NCBI GenBank assembly: GCA_913774795.1
Contig: CAJYIL010000441.1
Coordinates: 1 to 5,042 of the forward strand
Source of the DNA: Pseudobdellovibrionaceae bacterium
GTDB taxonomy: Bacteria > Bdellovibrionota > Bdellovibrionia > Bdellovibrionales > JAMPXM01
Length of the DNA stretch: 5,042 bases
Direction of reading: 5' to 3'
Shown here: in pieces, positions 1 through 4,955 of the stretch
Layout of the letters: each line of letters starts with the position of its first letter
How positions within the stretch are numbered: the first letter of the stretch is position 1
Program-made: the position numbers and the translations under genes
The notes under the pieces: model-generated
What the model was told of the DNA's origin: nothing
Seen by the model: only the letters and a program-made list of their open reading frames with translations
Databases searched by the model: none

Positions 1-474
1 GTAAAGGCCATCCGGGTTCAGCATCGGAACCAAGCGCCAATCGTTCCGCGCTTCAATTTTCTTCTCGTCGCGTAGAGTGAACAGGCGTTGTGACCACTCA
101 AGCGCCATTTCGCCAGCGAGAGGTTCATCTCCGTGAATGAGGCCCAAAACGAGAATACGCTTTGACTGTCCTTCTTTTTTATTTTGGGAATCGAAGTTGA
201 TGTGCTGAATGACGCGGCCTTGTTCGCTTGCGCAACCGGCAAGAGTGATCATTCGTTCGCACTGTTTTTCAAGACGCTCGCGATTGGCTTTACGAACGGT
301 TTTTTCGATCTGAGCTTTGCAAGCGGCGATCGTCTCTGGTGTCGCCGCCGCGGTTTCGGTCGAAGCCGAAACCTGAGTCGGCGTCGCGACCGGCAAAGCG
401 GTGACCGCGTCCTCAGCAAAGGCGGCAAGAGGAACCAAGGTGCACACTGCGAGCGCGTGAAGGATCGATTTCAC
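1..474 (-). CDS. Exported M14-family zinc carboxypeptidase / murein-peptide amidase-like protein, 5' part
   Basis: Only the first 158 residues lie in the window; the C-terminal part runs off the left edge. Residues 1-20 form a signal peptide (MKSILHALAV, then a hydrophobic core) with a likely signal peptidase I site AFA|ED, so the protein should act in the periplasm or outside. A low-complexity Ala/Thr/Pro linker (about 23-48) and a charged helical stretch (about 50-75) precede the catalytic domain. That domain begins near residue 86 and shows RILVLGLIHGDEPLAGE, where H114 and E117 match the HxxE zinc ligands of M14 peptidases, and then MLNPDGLY (151-158), matching the family's NPDG substrate-binding segment. 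The third zinc ligand and catalytic Glu lie outside the window. The IHGDE...NPDG spacing resembles MpaA-type amidases, which cut peptidoglycan peptides; the substrate here is inferred. The GTG start is preferred because GGAG lies 9 bases upstream and an in-frame TAA lies at 496-498; a TTG at 490-492 is the only other candidate. Confidence 0.85.
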   Translation of the reverse strand, partial: MKSILHALAVCTLVPLAAFAEDAVTALPVATPTQVSASTETAAATPETIAACKAQIEKTVRKANRERLEKQCERMITLAGCASEQGRVIQHINFDSQNKKEGQSKRILVLGLIHGDEPLAGEMALEWSQRLFTLRDEKKIEARNDWRLVPMLNPDGLY

Positions 475-628
475 TGGCGAGAGCTCCGGCAAGACTTAAG
501 GGATTCGTTCTCTCATTCGACAGCGTTTTTCGCCAATCGTAAAGGCCAAACCAGGCCCCGAGCCTTGAGGCCCAAAGCCGCCTAGACTTCTTGCCAGGCG
601 CAGACCCGCGAAGTAACTTCAGGCGCAT
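475..628. other. Divergent intergenic region between the M14 gene and the membrane-protein gene
   Basis: These 154 bases must hold the promoters of both divergent genes. The best plus-strand sigma-70-like match is TCGACA (517-522), 17 bases, then TAAAGG (540-545): a good -35 but a poor -10. I see no convincing minus-strand promoter. Several GGCC tetramers (about 544-575) can form only short stems. No repeat or RNA gene was recognised. Confidence 0.3.
484..487 (-). promoter_or_regulatory. Ribosome binding site deciding the GTG start of the M14 gene
   Basis: GGAG on the minus strand ends 9 bases before the GTG at 472-474. It favours this GTG over the TTG at 490-492, which has no purine-rich box at a useful distance. 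Confidence 0.6.
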
Positions 629-1084
629 ATGCAAAGCTTCAAAAAATTCACCTACCTTCTTCTGCTTGTCGTCTTCGTCATCGCGGTCGTCTGGATCGTT
701 CAGCAAAACTACAGCCTCATTTTCTCAAAAACGGTTTCGGGCCAAGTCGTCGACGTTCAGCACGTGAACTCGAACGTCGCGGTCATCCAGAGCGGACAAA
801 ACGATGCCGTGCTGTCGTTTGCGGTCGCGATTCGCGACGAGAAGGGCATCATCTTTACCGCTTCGAGCAACGATCGTCGCTGGGCCGTCGTGAAGCCGGG
901 CTTCTGCGCCGATGTCGTTTTCTATCCGTTTCCGCCTTGGGATTTGAGTAACTCGGGCACCTACTCGAACGCACGACTCGTTCACATGCGCGACTGCCCT
1001 CCGGGCACGGGCCAAGCGGCCCCGCTTTCGGCAACGGCAACGGCTCCGGTCGCTCCAGTTCCGACCGCGACGCCTGCGCCGTGA
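629..1084 (+). CDS. Single-pass membrane-anchored protein of unknown function, 151 aa
   Basis: I do not recognise the family. A short basic N-terminus (MQSFKKF) is followed by a strongly hydrophobic segment at about residues 8-25, typical of an uncleaved N-terminal anchor. The remainder would lie in the periplasm. Residues 35-125 look like one compact beta-rich domain (VSGQVVDVQHVNSNVAVI ... DAVLSFAVAIRDEKGIIF ... WAVVKPGFCADVVFYPFPP ... GTYSNARLVHMRDC) with two cysteines, C93 and C123, that could form a disulphide. Residues 130-151 are an Ala/Pro/Thr-rich low-complexity tail, perhaps a spacer or wall-spanning segment. The ATG has only a weak AGG 5 bases upstream as ribosome binding site. The stop codon overlaps the GTG start of the nucleosidase gene, so the two are probably co-transcribed and translationally coupled. 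Codon use resembles that of the neighbours. Coding status is well supported; function is unknown. Confidence 0.8.
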   Translation: MQSFKKFTYLLLLVVFVIAVVWIVQQNYSLIFSKTVSGQVVDVQHVNSNVAVIQSGQNDAVLSFAVAIRDEKGIIFTASSNDRRWAVVKPGFCADVVFYPFPPWDLSNSGTYSNARLVHMRDCPPGTGQAAPLSATATAPVAPVPTATPAP

Positions 1085-1674
1085 ACGTCCTCTTTGTCGC
1101 GGCACTCGAAGACGAAGTGCAGGGTCGCCTCGAGAATCTCGGCGCGCCTGTCCTGTATGTCGGCGTCGGTAAAGTGAATGCGGCTTACCATCTCACTCAA
1201 TTCATTTACGAGGCACGAGCGAGCGGCCATGACATTGATCTCGTCATCAACGTCGGTACTGCGGGGAGCCACGTCTTTCCCACGCATGCGGTTGTCGAGT
1301 GTTCAACGTTCGTTCAGCGCGACATGGATGTGAGACCGCTCGGTTTCAAAATCGGGGAGACTCCATTCGATTCGATCTTCGGCGAAATCAAAGTCGCCCG
1401 AAAATTCAAAGGACTCCCGGAGGCCCGGTGCGGAACCGGCGATAACTTCGAAACGACGAAAGCCGATGCCGCTCGCGCGGCCGGTCTCGAGTGCGATGTT
1501 GTCGACATGGAAGCCTACGCGCTCGCGAAAGTCTGCGCGCTGGAGAAGATCGAGTTTGCGTCGGTGAAATACATTTCCGATGGCAGCGATCATCACGCCG
1601 CCGGTGACTGGAAAGAAAACGTGAAACGGGCGGCTCAAGTGTTTGAGGATCTCGCGCACCGGTTTCTGTCGTAA
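1081..1674 (+). CDS. Nucleoside phosphorylase-superfamily protein, MTA/SAH nucleosidase-like (short form, 197 aa)
   Basis: This belongs to the PNP/UDP family (MtnN/Pfs-like), whose nucleosidase members hydrolyse 5'-methylthioadenosine and S-adenosylhomocysteine to adenine plus a thioribose product in the cytosol, recycling SAM by-products. Visible family signatures are: AALEDEV at the N-terminus, with E12 aligning to the catalytic Glu12 of the E. coli enzyme; GVGKVNAA (29-36); VINVGTAGS (55-63); RDMDVRPLGF (80-89); GTGDNF (118-123); VVDMEAYALAKVC (140-152), with E144 matching the ribose-binding Glu174; and YISDGSD (164-170), with D167 matching the purine-binding Asp197. At 197 residues it is about 35 shorter than the E. 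coli enzyme, mainly through loss of the strand-loop segment between E12 and the GVGKV motif. The GTG start is chosen because it overlaps the upstream TGA stop (GTGA) and leaves the N-terminal strand intact. A related hydrolase, such as futalosine hydrolase, cannot be excluded. Confidence 0.88.
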   Translation: MNVLFVAALEDEVQGRLENLGAPVLYVGVGKVNAAYHLTQFIYEARASGHDIDLVINVGTAGSHVFPTHAVVECSTFVQRDMDVRPLGFKIGETPFDSIFGEIKVARKFKGLPEARCGTGDNFETTKADAARAAGLECDVVDMEAYALAKVCALEKIEFASVKYISDGSDHHAAGDWKENVKRAAQVFEDLAHRFLS

Positions 1675-1678
1675 ACCA

Positions 1679-1933
1679 TTAATCGCGGGTCAATTCCCGA
1701 AGCGAAAAACCAAGTTTACCGATGAGATCTTCGGTCTGACGAAGCTTCGCTTTGAAATCTGACACGAGCTGCGAATCGCAAGCGCGCGTTTCGAAACGTC
1801 GATCTGCGCGGATGACGTTCGGTGGGGTCAGAAGCGGACTGCGCGCGTTCCACGCAAGCATCCGACGGCTTCCGGCTTCTAAGATTTGAGAGAACAACAT
1901 GCGGGCCGGCGTATCGAGTTTGAAGATACCCAT
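1679..1933 (-). CDS. Hypothetical protein, 84 aa
   Basis: I do not recognise a family. The frame opens with ATG after an in-frame TGA (1961-1963), and no other ATG, GTG or TTG lies between them. A strong GGAGG stands 11 bases upstream. Codon choice matches the neighbouring real genes. The protein has no signal peptide or membrane segment and looks soluble. An N-terminal part (MGIFKLDTPARMLFSQIL) is followed by a basic middle (RRMLAWNARSPLLTPPNV) and a C-terminal helical, heptad-like region (VSDFKAKLRQTEDLIGKL) that could mediate oligomerisation. It has one cysteine. Its stop faces the nucleosidase stop with 4 bases between, so the two transcripts probably overlap at their 3' ends. The strand, ribosome binding site and codon use support a real gene; the function is unknown. 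Confidence 0.62.
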   Translation of the reverse strand: MGIFKLDTPARMLFSQILEAGSRRMLAWNARSPLLTPPNVIRADRRFETRACDSQLVSDFKAKLRQTEDLIGKLGFSLRELTRD

Positions 1934-1944
1934 ACTGGGAAAGT

Positions 1945-1949
1945 CCTCC
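1945..1949 (-). promoter_or_regulatory. Strong ribosome binding site of the 84-aa gene
   Basis: GGAGG on the minus strand lies 11 bases before the ATG at 1931-1933. It is the main evidence that this short frame is translated. Confidence 0.55.
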
Positions 1950-1969
1950 AGGTGACAGACTCATCGTGC

Positions 1970-2069
1970 CACACATCGAGGGATCGGCGGCTTGGAATTT
2001 CCGTGATAATTTGGCTCGACCAAAGTGTGGCGAATGGGATCCATAAGAGCGCACACATTCGAGTTCGGC
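1970..2069. repeat. Imperfect direct repeat CACACAT(T)CGAG-N-TCGGC, two copies
   Basis: Copy 1 (1970-1988) reads CACACATCGAG, GGA, TCGGC. Copy 2 (2052-2069) reads CACACATTCGAG, T, TCGGC. The starts are 82 bases apart. Copy 1 also pairs as an inverted repeat with GTGTGGC at 2025-2031 (GCCACAC at 1968-1974), and another GTGTG lies at 2080-2084. The position between divergent genes fits operator sites, but a chance origin is possible. Confidence 0.35.
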
Positions 2070-2157
2070 AAAACCTTTCGTGTGATGGGCTCGCGACAGT
2101 CTCTCCACGTTTGCACGGGAGAATTTCGGTTTCACCTTTCGTACTCTGGTTTCAGTG

Positions 2158-2164
2158 AAGGGGG
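2158..2164 (+). promoter_or_regulatory. Purine-rich ribosome binding site setting the start at 2172
   Basis: AAGGGGG lies 7 bases before the ATG at 2172. It sets this start over the ATG at 2025 in the same frame, whose extra 49 residues look non-coding. Confidence 0.5.
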
Positions 2165-2171
2165 CGTCGAA

Positions 2172-2417
2172 ATGGCAACTCAAACAACTCGCGACAATCA
2201 GAAAGTTCAGAACATGGCGAACCAACGTTCGCAGGAATTGAAGCCTGAGGGTCGCAAGAAAACGGGCGCTGGTGAAACCAGCAAAACCGAGAGTGCTTCT
2301 TCGACGAACGTTGATGGTCGAGTTGCCACGGGAAACCGTGACGTCGAAACCTTCAACGCCTCTGATCGGAATTCGGGCGCGCGAACGGGTGACGATCGCG
2401 ATTCCCGAAACCACTAA
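2172..2417 (+). CDS. Small hydrophilic, probably disordered protein, 81 aa
   Basis: I do not recognise the family. The protein starts MATQTTRDNQKVQNMANQ and ends GARTGDDRDSRNH. It is dominated by Asn, Gln, Lys, Arg, Asp, Thr, Ser and Gly with very few large hydrophobic residues and no cysteine. It has no signal peptide or membrane segment. This composition suggests intrinsic disorder and resembles stress-associated or nucleic-acid-binding small hydrophilic proteins, though no known motif is seen. The start is chosen by the AAGGGGG box and by the common ATG-GCA beginning; an upstream in-frame ATG at 2025 was rejected. A second small gene follows 26 bases downstream on the same strand, so a two-gene operon ending at the 2676-2726 terminator is likely. 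Confidence 0.65.
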   Translation: MATQTTRDNQKVQNMANQRSQELKPEGRKKTGAGETSKTESASSTNVDGRVATGNRDVETFNASDRNSGARTGDDRDSRNH

Positions 2418-2443
2418 CCGAAAGTTTTAGGAGCTGGAGATAC

Positions 2444-2629
2444 ATGAATAAGGATTCGATGGAAAAGTCGAAGTACGGATCTAAAGAATCAAGTTCTTCA
2501 AAGGCGACTGAAATCAAGGACGATGTCATCGGCGGATCTTCTGCCGGTGGAATTGCAGGCTCAGGCGGAGTTTCTACAAGCGACGTAGGTGCAGGCAAAA
2601 CGTCTAAAAATCCTCTCGTTGAGAGGTAA
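2444..2629 (+). CDS. Small Ser/Lys- and Gly-rich protein, 61 aa
   Basis: I do not recognise the family. The N-terminal half is charged and serine-rich (MEKSKYGSKESSSSKATE). A central block, IKDDVIGGSSAGGIAGSG followed by GVSTSDVGAG (about residues 24-51), is glycine-rich with GxxxG spacing (G31, G35, G39). It is too short and polar to be a normal membrane span. The C-terminus is basic/polar (KTSKNPLVER). AGGAG (2429-2433) lies 10 bases upstream and GGAG (2436-2439) 4 bases upstream, giving good initiation support for ATG 2444; ATG 2459 is a weaker alternative. It lies 26 bases after the 81-aa gene, so they are probably co-transcribed. The last codons overlap a hairpin that serves as a terminator for the opposite strand. 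Confidence 0.65.
   Translation: MNKDSMEKSKYGSKESSSSKATEIKDDVIGGSSAGGIAGSGGVSTSDVGAGKTSKNPLVER
2606..2626 (-). terminator. Rho-independent terminator for the minus-strand FecR/Ig gene
   Basis: Read on the minus strand, CCTCTC (2626-2621), loop AAC and GAGAGG (2617-2612) form a perfect 6-bp stem directly followed by ATTTTTAG. It lies about 100 bases past the stop of the FecR/Ig gene, inside the last codons of the opposite 61-aa gene. Confidence 0.55.
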
Positions 2630-2631
2630 AC

Positions 2632-2672
2632 GTAGTTCACCCACCCACTTAAAACGCGGGTCCGTGAAGTAC
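2632..2672. other. Symmetric imperfect hairpin in the 3' region of the small-protein operon
   Basis: The arms pair as GTA/TAC, TTCAC/GTGAA and ACCC/GGGT around an 11-base A-rich loop. A G-G mismatch and a CC-CC internal loop lie at mirrored positions. The element spans 41 bases with no T-tract, so it is not a terminator itself. It stands immediately before the plus-strand terminator. Confidence 0.4.
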
Positions 2673-2675
2673 ATT

Positions 2676-2725
2676 GAGCGAAGGTCCAACTCATTCTATG
2701 AGCTAGGCCTTCGCTCTTCTTTTTT
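2676..2725 (+). terminator. Rho-independent terminator of the small-protein operon
   Basis: GAGCGAAGG (2676-2684) pairs perfectly with CCTTCGCTC (2708-2716). The stem continues through CC/GG and CTCAT/ATGAG (2690-2694 with 2698-2702) to a TCT loop. TTCTTTTTT follows. The T-tract ends 2 bases before the stop codon (2727-2729) of the convergent FecR/Ig gene. Confidence 0.85.
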
Positions 2726-2726
2726 C

Positions 2727-4955
2727 TCACTGATAAATCACGTTGATGTCGTTCGGATCTGACCAGTTTGAGAAGCCGGTCTTCGTATTTGCACGCACAC
2801 GCCAGAAGACCTTGCCTTCAGGCAAACCTTTCTGGAAGACGTACGAGTTCGCGTTCACTTTTTGTTCTTTCACGACGTTCGTAAAATCGGCGTCGCTCGA
2901 AATCTGAATCGTATACGACTGCGCGCCCTTTAACGCTTTCCACTTGAACGTTACGAATGTTGGAGCATCTTCGAGCGAAACCAACGCGCTCGCCGAAGCC
3001 GGTTCACGCAGTTGCGGAATCGGCAGTGACGAGATGAGGCTTCCGCCTTGAACCGACGCCGGAACACGTGGCTCCGGAGCTTTCACAGCCGGTTTTTGAA
3101 CGACCGGTGGAATAAAGAGTTCCTTGCGGTAAGACGCAACCTCGACACCTGAGTAAACCGAGATCGGATTTCCGTCCGCATCGAGAGCTCTTACGCGCGC
3201 CGCATACGAATCCGGTTTTGTGACTTTGAGAAGTCGGCTCGTCTCACGAACTTTGAATTTCTTCGACTTCGTGAACTGAGGATCGGCGCCCCACTGAAGT
3301 TCGTAGGCGGCGGCAAAACGCTGAGGCGCCCACTGAAGATTGAATTCGTGACCGGCTTTTTTCAACTCGGAGTCTGATTTGAACGTCGCGACCACCGGCT
3401 TCACTCGTTTCATCTCCGGTGGAGGGATCATGACATGCAGGCGCGCCGGTTTCGACGACGGACCCATGCGGCCATCGGCCCCGCGTGCACGAACGCGCAT
3501 GTAGAGCCAACCTGGGCGAACTTCTTTTGGTTTGAATTGCGTGGCACTTCCATTGTCGCTGCGGACCGCGTTCGTGAAGTCTTCGTCGAGGGCGACTTCA
3601 ACTTCATACGACTGTGCGTTCTCAACCGCATTCCACGAAAACGGCTCCACGTTCTCAGGCTTTACACCGCGGCCGGCTTTTGCCATCGCGGCCGGGAATT
3701 TCGCAAGCGTCTTCTCCGGAATCGTGTACTCAAGTTCGGATTGCGTCATTTGGGGAACCGCGGGAACGCGCGCACCGGCTTTGATCGAGAACGACATCAA
3801 CCGCGAGAACGGGGCGTTCTCGCGCTCGGGATGGCGGCCTTTGACGTGCCAGTAGTAGGTGCCCGGGCCGAGATCGACGACACGTTCGACTTTCTCTTTT
3901 CCGAGTTTCGATTTGACGACGTCTTTGAAGTCGCTGTCGCGAGCGACTTCAAGTTGATAGTCGACCGATCCTGACTTGTCTTCCCACGTGAAAAACACGG
4001 TTTTCAGAGCTTGATCGCGGTCGGCCTCAAGCGAATAAACTTGAGCTTCTTTCGGAAGAACCGGCATCGGGGGAACATCGGCGTAGGATGTCATCAAAGC
4101 GGGGAGCGATGGATCGCCATCTTTAGGCTTCACGCGCCAGTAGAAGCTGCCTTCCGGCAAGTTCGAATCACTGACGGCGAAACGATCGCCCGATGCTTCT
4201 GCTGAGTAGAACGGCTTTTCAAAATGCGATTCACGCGAGAATTCAATGCGGGCGGGTTTGCCAACTGCGGCCCCCGCTGATTTCCAGCGGAAGTTGAGTG
4301 AGGACCCCATCGGGAGCCACTTCGTTTCTCCGTTTGAAGGAGAAACTAAAGTTACGACAGATTTTTGAACGACGGCTTTTTTCTCGAAGAGCTGGATGAC
4401 TTCGTCTTGTTTGACTGATTCATTTTCGACGTTCAATTCGCCTTTTTCAACTTGAACGCGAACGATCTTCTGCTTCTCTTGCTTTACGATTCGAACTTGC
4501 GTGTTCGGTTTGACGTCGATTTTTTGTTCAACGCCACTTTCTTTGATGACGAGAGGGTCAGCCGTCGCGATCTTTCCCTGTAATGATCCGTACATCAGAT
4601 CGATTTCGGTGCTGCCATTTTTCGTTCGGATGACGACGAGTGACTTCGGATCGACTTTGATCGATGTCCCGTTCTCGAGTTGAATGGAGGCTTCGGAGCT
4701 CTCGCCCGTAAAGATCGAGTCGCCCTCGTAGACAGTCTCTTTCTCTTCGACGTTCGACCACGTCATTCCCGAATCGACACGGCGACGAACGTCGTTTCGA
4801 CTCATTTTGAACGTGCCCACGGCTTTTAGGTCGTTGGCGTCGTAGTCCTTAAAGAACCCATCTTGCAACAGGAAGAACACGCTCGTCGCGAGAGTGATTC
4901 CCGCTACGGTCATGATCGCGCTGTCTACGGTCAGGCGGAGTTTTGGTGCTTTCAT
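2727..4955 (-). CDS. Membrane-anchored FecR-domain protein with five Ig/FN3-like repeats, 742 aa
   Basis: Residues 1-11 are basic. Residues about 12-31 (SAIMTVAGITLATSVFFLL) form a membrane segment, so the rest should be periplasmic. Residues about 65-130 carry a FecR-like fold: VYEGDSIFTGESSEASIQL, NGTSIKVDPKSLVVI, then EIDLMYGSLQGKI. Further beta-rich sequence runs to about 200. Five repeats follow (about 219-292, 318-392, 436-508, 537-610, 666-742). Each has a Y-x-hydrophobic-E/Q-hydrophobic...D-x-D-F signature (for example YTIQISSDADF, YEVEVALDEDF, YQLEVARDSDF) and ends with a Y/W-R-V strand (FYWRV, YYWHV, LYMRV, VFWRV). Pro-rich linkers separate them. The protein has no cysteine. Classical FecR proteins regulate an ECF sigma factor, but no sigma gene is present here and the architecture suggests a structural or scaffold role at the envelope (inference). 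ATG 4955 follows an in-frame TAA 9 bases upstream, so no longer form is possible. It lacks a clear ribosome binding site. Confidence 0.9.
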   Translation of the reverse strand: MKAPKLRLTVDSAIMTVAGITLATSVFFLLQDGFFKDYDANDLKAVGTFKMSRNDVRRRVDSGMTWSNVEEKETVYEGDSIFTGESSEASIQLENGTSIKVDPKSLVVIRTKNGSTEIDLMYGSLQGKIATADPLVIKESGVEQKIDVKPNTQVRIVKQEKQKIVRVQVEKGELNVENESVKQDEVIQLFEKKAVVQKSVVTLVSPSNGETKWLPMGSSLNFRWKSAGAAVGKPARIEFSRESHFEKPFYSAEASGDRFAVSDSNLPEGSFYWRVKPKDGDPSLPALMTSYADVPPMPVLPKEAQVYSLEADRDQALKTVFFTWEDKSGSVDYQLEVARDSDFKDVVKSKLGKEKVERVVDLGPGTYYWHVKGRHPERENAPFSRLMSFSIKAGARVPAVPQMTQSELEYTIPEKTLAKFPAAMAKAGRGVKPENVEPFSWNAVENAQSYEVEVALDEDFTNAVRSDNGSATQFKPKEVRPGWLYMRVRARGADGRMGPSSKPARLHVMIPPPEMKRVKPVVATFKSDSELKKAGHEFNLQWAPQRFAAAYELQWGADPQFTKSKKFKVRETSRLLKVTKPDSYAARVRALDADGNPISVYSGVEVASYRKELFIPPVVQKPAVKAPEPRVPASVQGGSLISSLPIPQLREPASASALVSLEDAPTFVTFKWKALKGAQSYTIQISSDADFTNVVKEQKVNANSYVFQKGLPEGKVFWRVRANTKTGFSNWSDPNDINVIYQ
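2730..4301 (-). repeat. Five tandem Ig/FN3-like repeats within the FecR-domain gene
   Basis: The D-x-D-F signature segments map to about 4209-4253, 3915-3959, 3564-3608, 3261-3305 and 2871-2915, about 98-130 codons apart. Repeats 2, 3 and 5 are clearly similar at the protein level. Repeats 1 and 4 are more divergent: repeat 1 has SRESHF in place of D-x-D-F, and repeat 4 has ADPQF and lacks the aromatic pair before RV. The long divergence implies old duplications rather than recent slippage. Confidence 0.75.

Larger units (their letters stand above)
1934..2171. other. Divergent intergenic region with CACAC/GTGTG motifs
   Basis: These 238 bases separate the 84-aa gene (minus) from the small-protein operon (plus), so they should carry promoters for both. 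No strong sigma-70 pair was found; GATAAT (2005-2010) is a reasonable isolated -10 element without a good -35. An imperfect direct repeat and inverted CACAC/GTGTG copies are listed separately. Open frames here on both strands lack ribosome binding sites and were not called. Confidence 0.4.

Noticed and set aside
232..243. LAGC (residues 78-81 of the M14 protein) as a lipoprotein signal
   Set aside because: It is preceded by charged residues rather than a hydrophobic core; the true signal peptide is at residues 1-20.
544..575. GGCC-rich hairpin as a terminator upstream of the membrane-protein gene
   Set aside because: Only 4-bp stems form, no T-tract follows, and both flanking genes start here rather than end.
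184..585. Plus-strand open frame of 133 codons
   Set aside because: It is antisense to the M14 gene, whose HGDE and NPDG motifs prove the coding strand; the composition is Arg/Phe-rich shadow.
2025..2171. In-frame 5' extension of the 81-aa gene to ATG 2025
   Set aside because: No ribosome binding site precedes 2025, the extension has unlike composition, and the AAGGGGG box points to ATG 2172.
1716..2414. Long minus-strand open frame of 232 codons
   Set aside because: It overlaps three better-supported genes on both strands, is Arg/Ser-rich in the way expected of an out-of-frame shadow, and has no ribosome binding site.
3435..3974. Plus-strand open frame of 179 codons inside the FecR/Ig gene
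   Set aside because: It is antisense to a gene with clear domain repeats, is Arg/Phe-rich and has no initiation signal.
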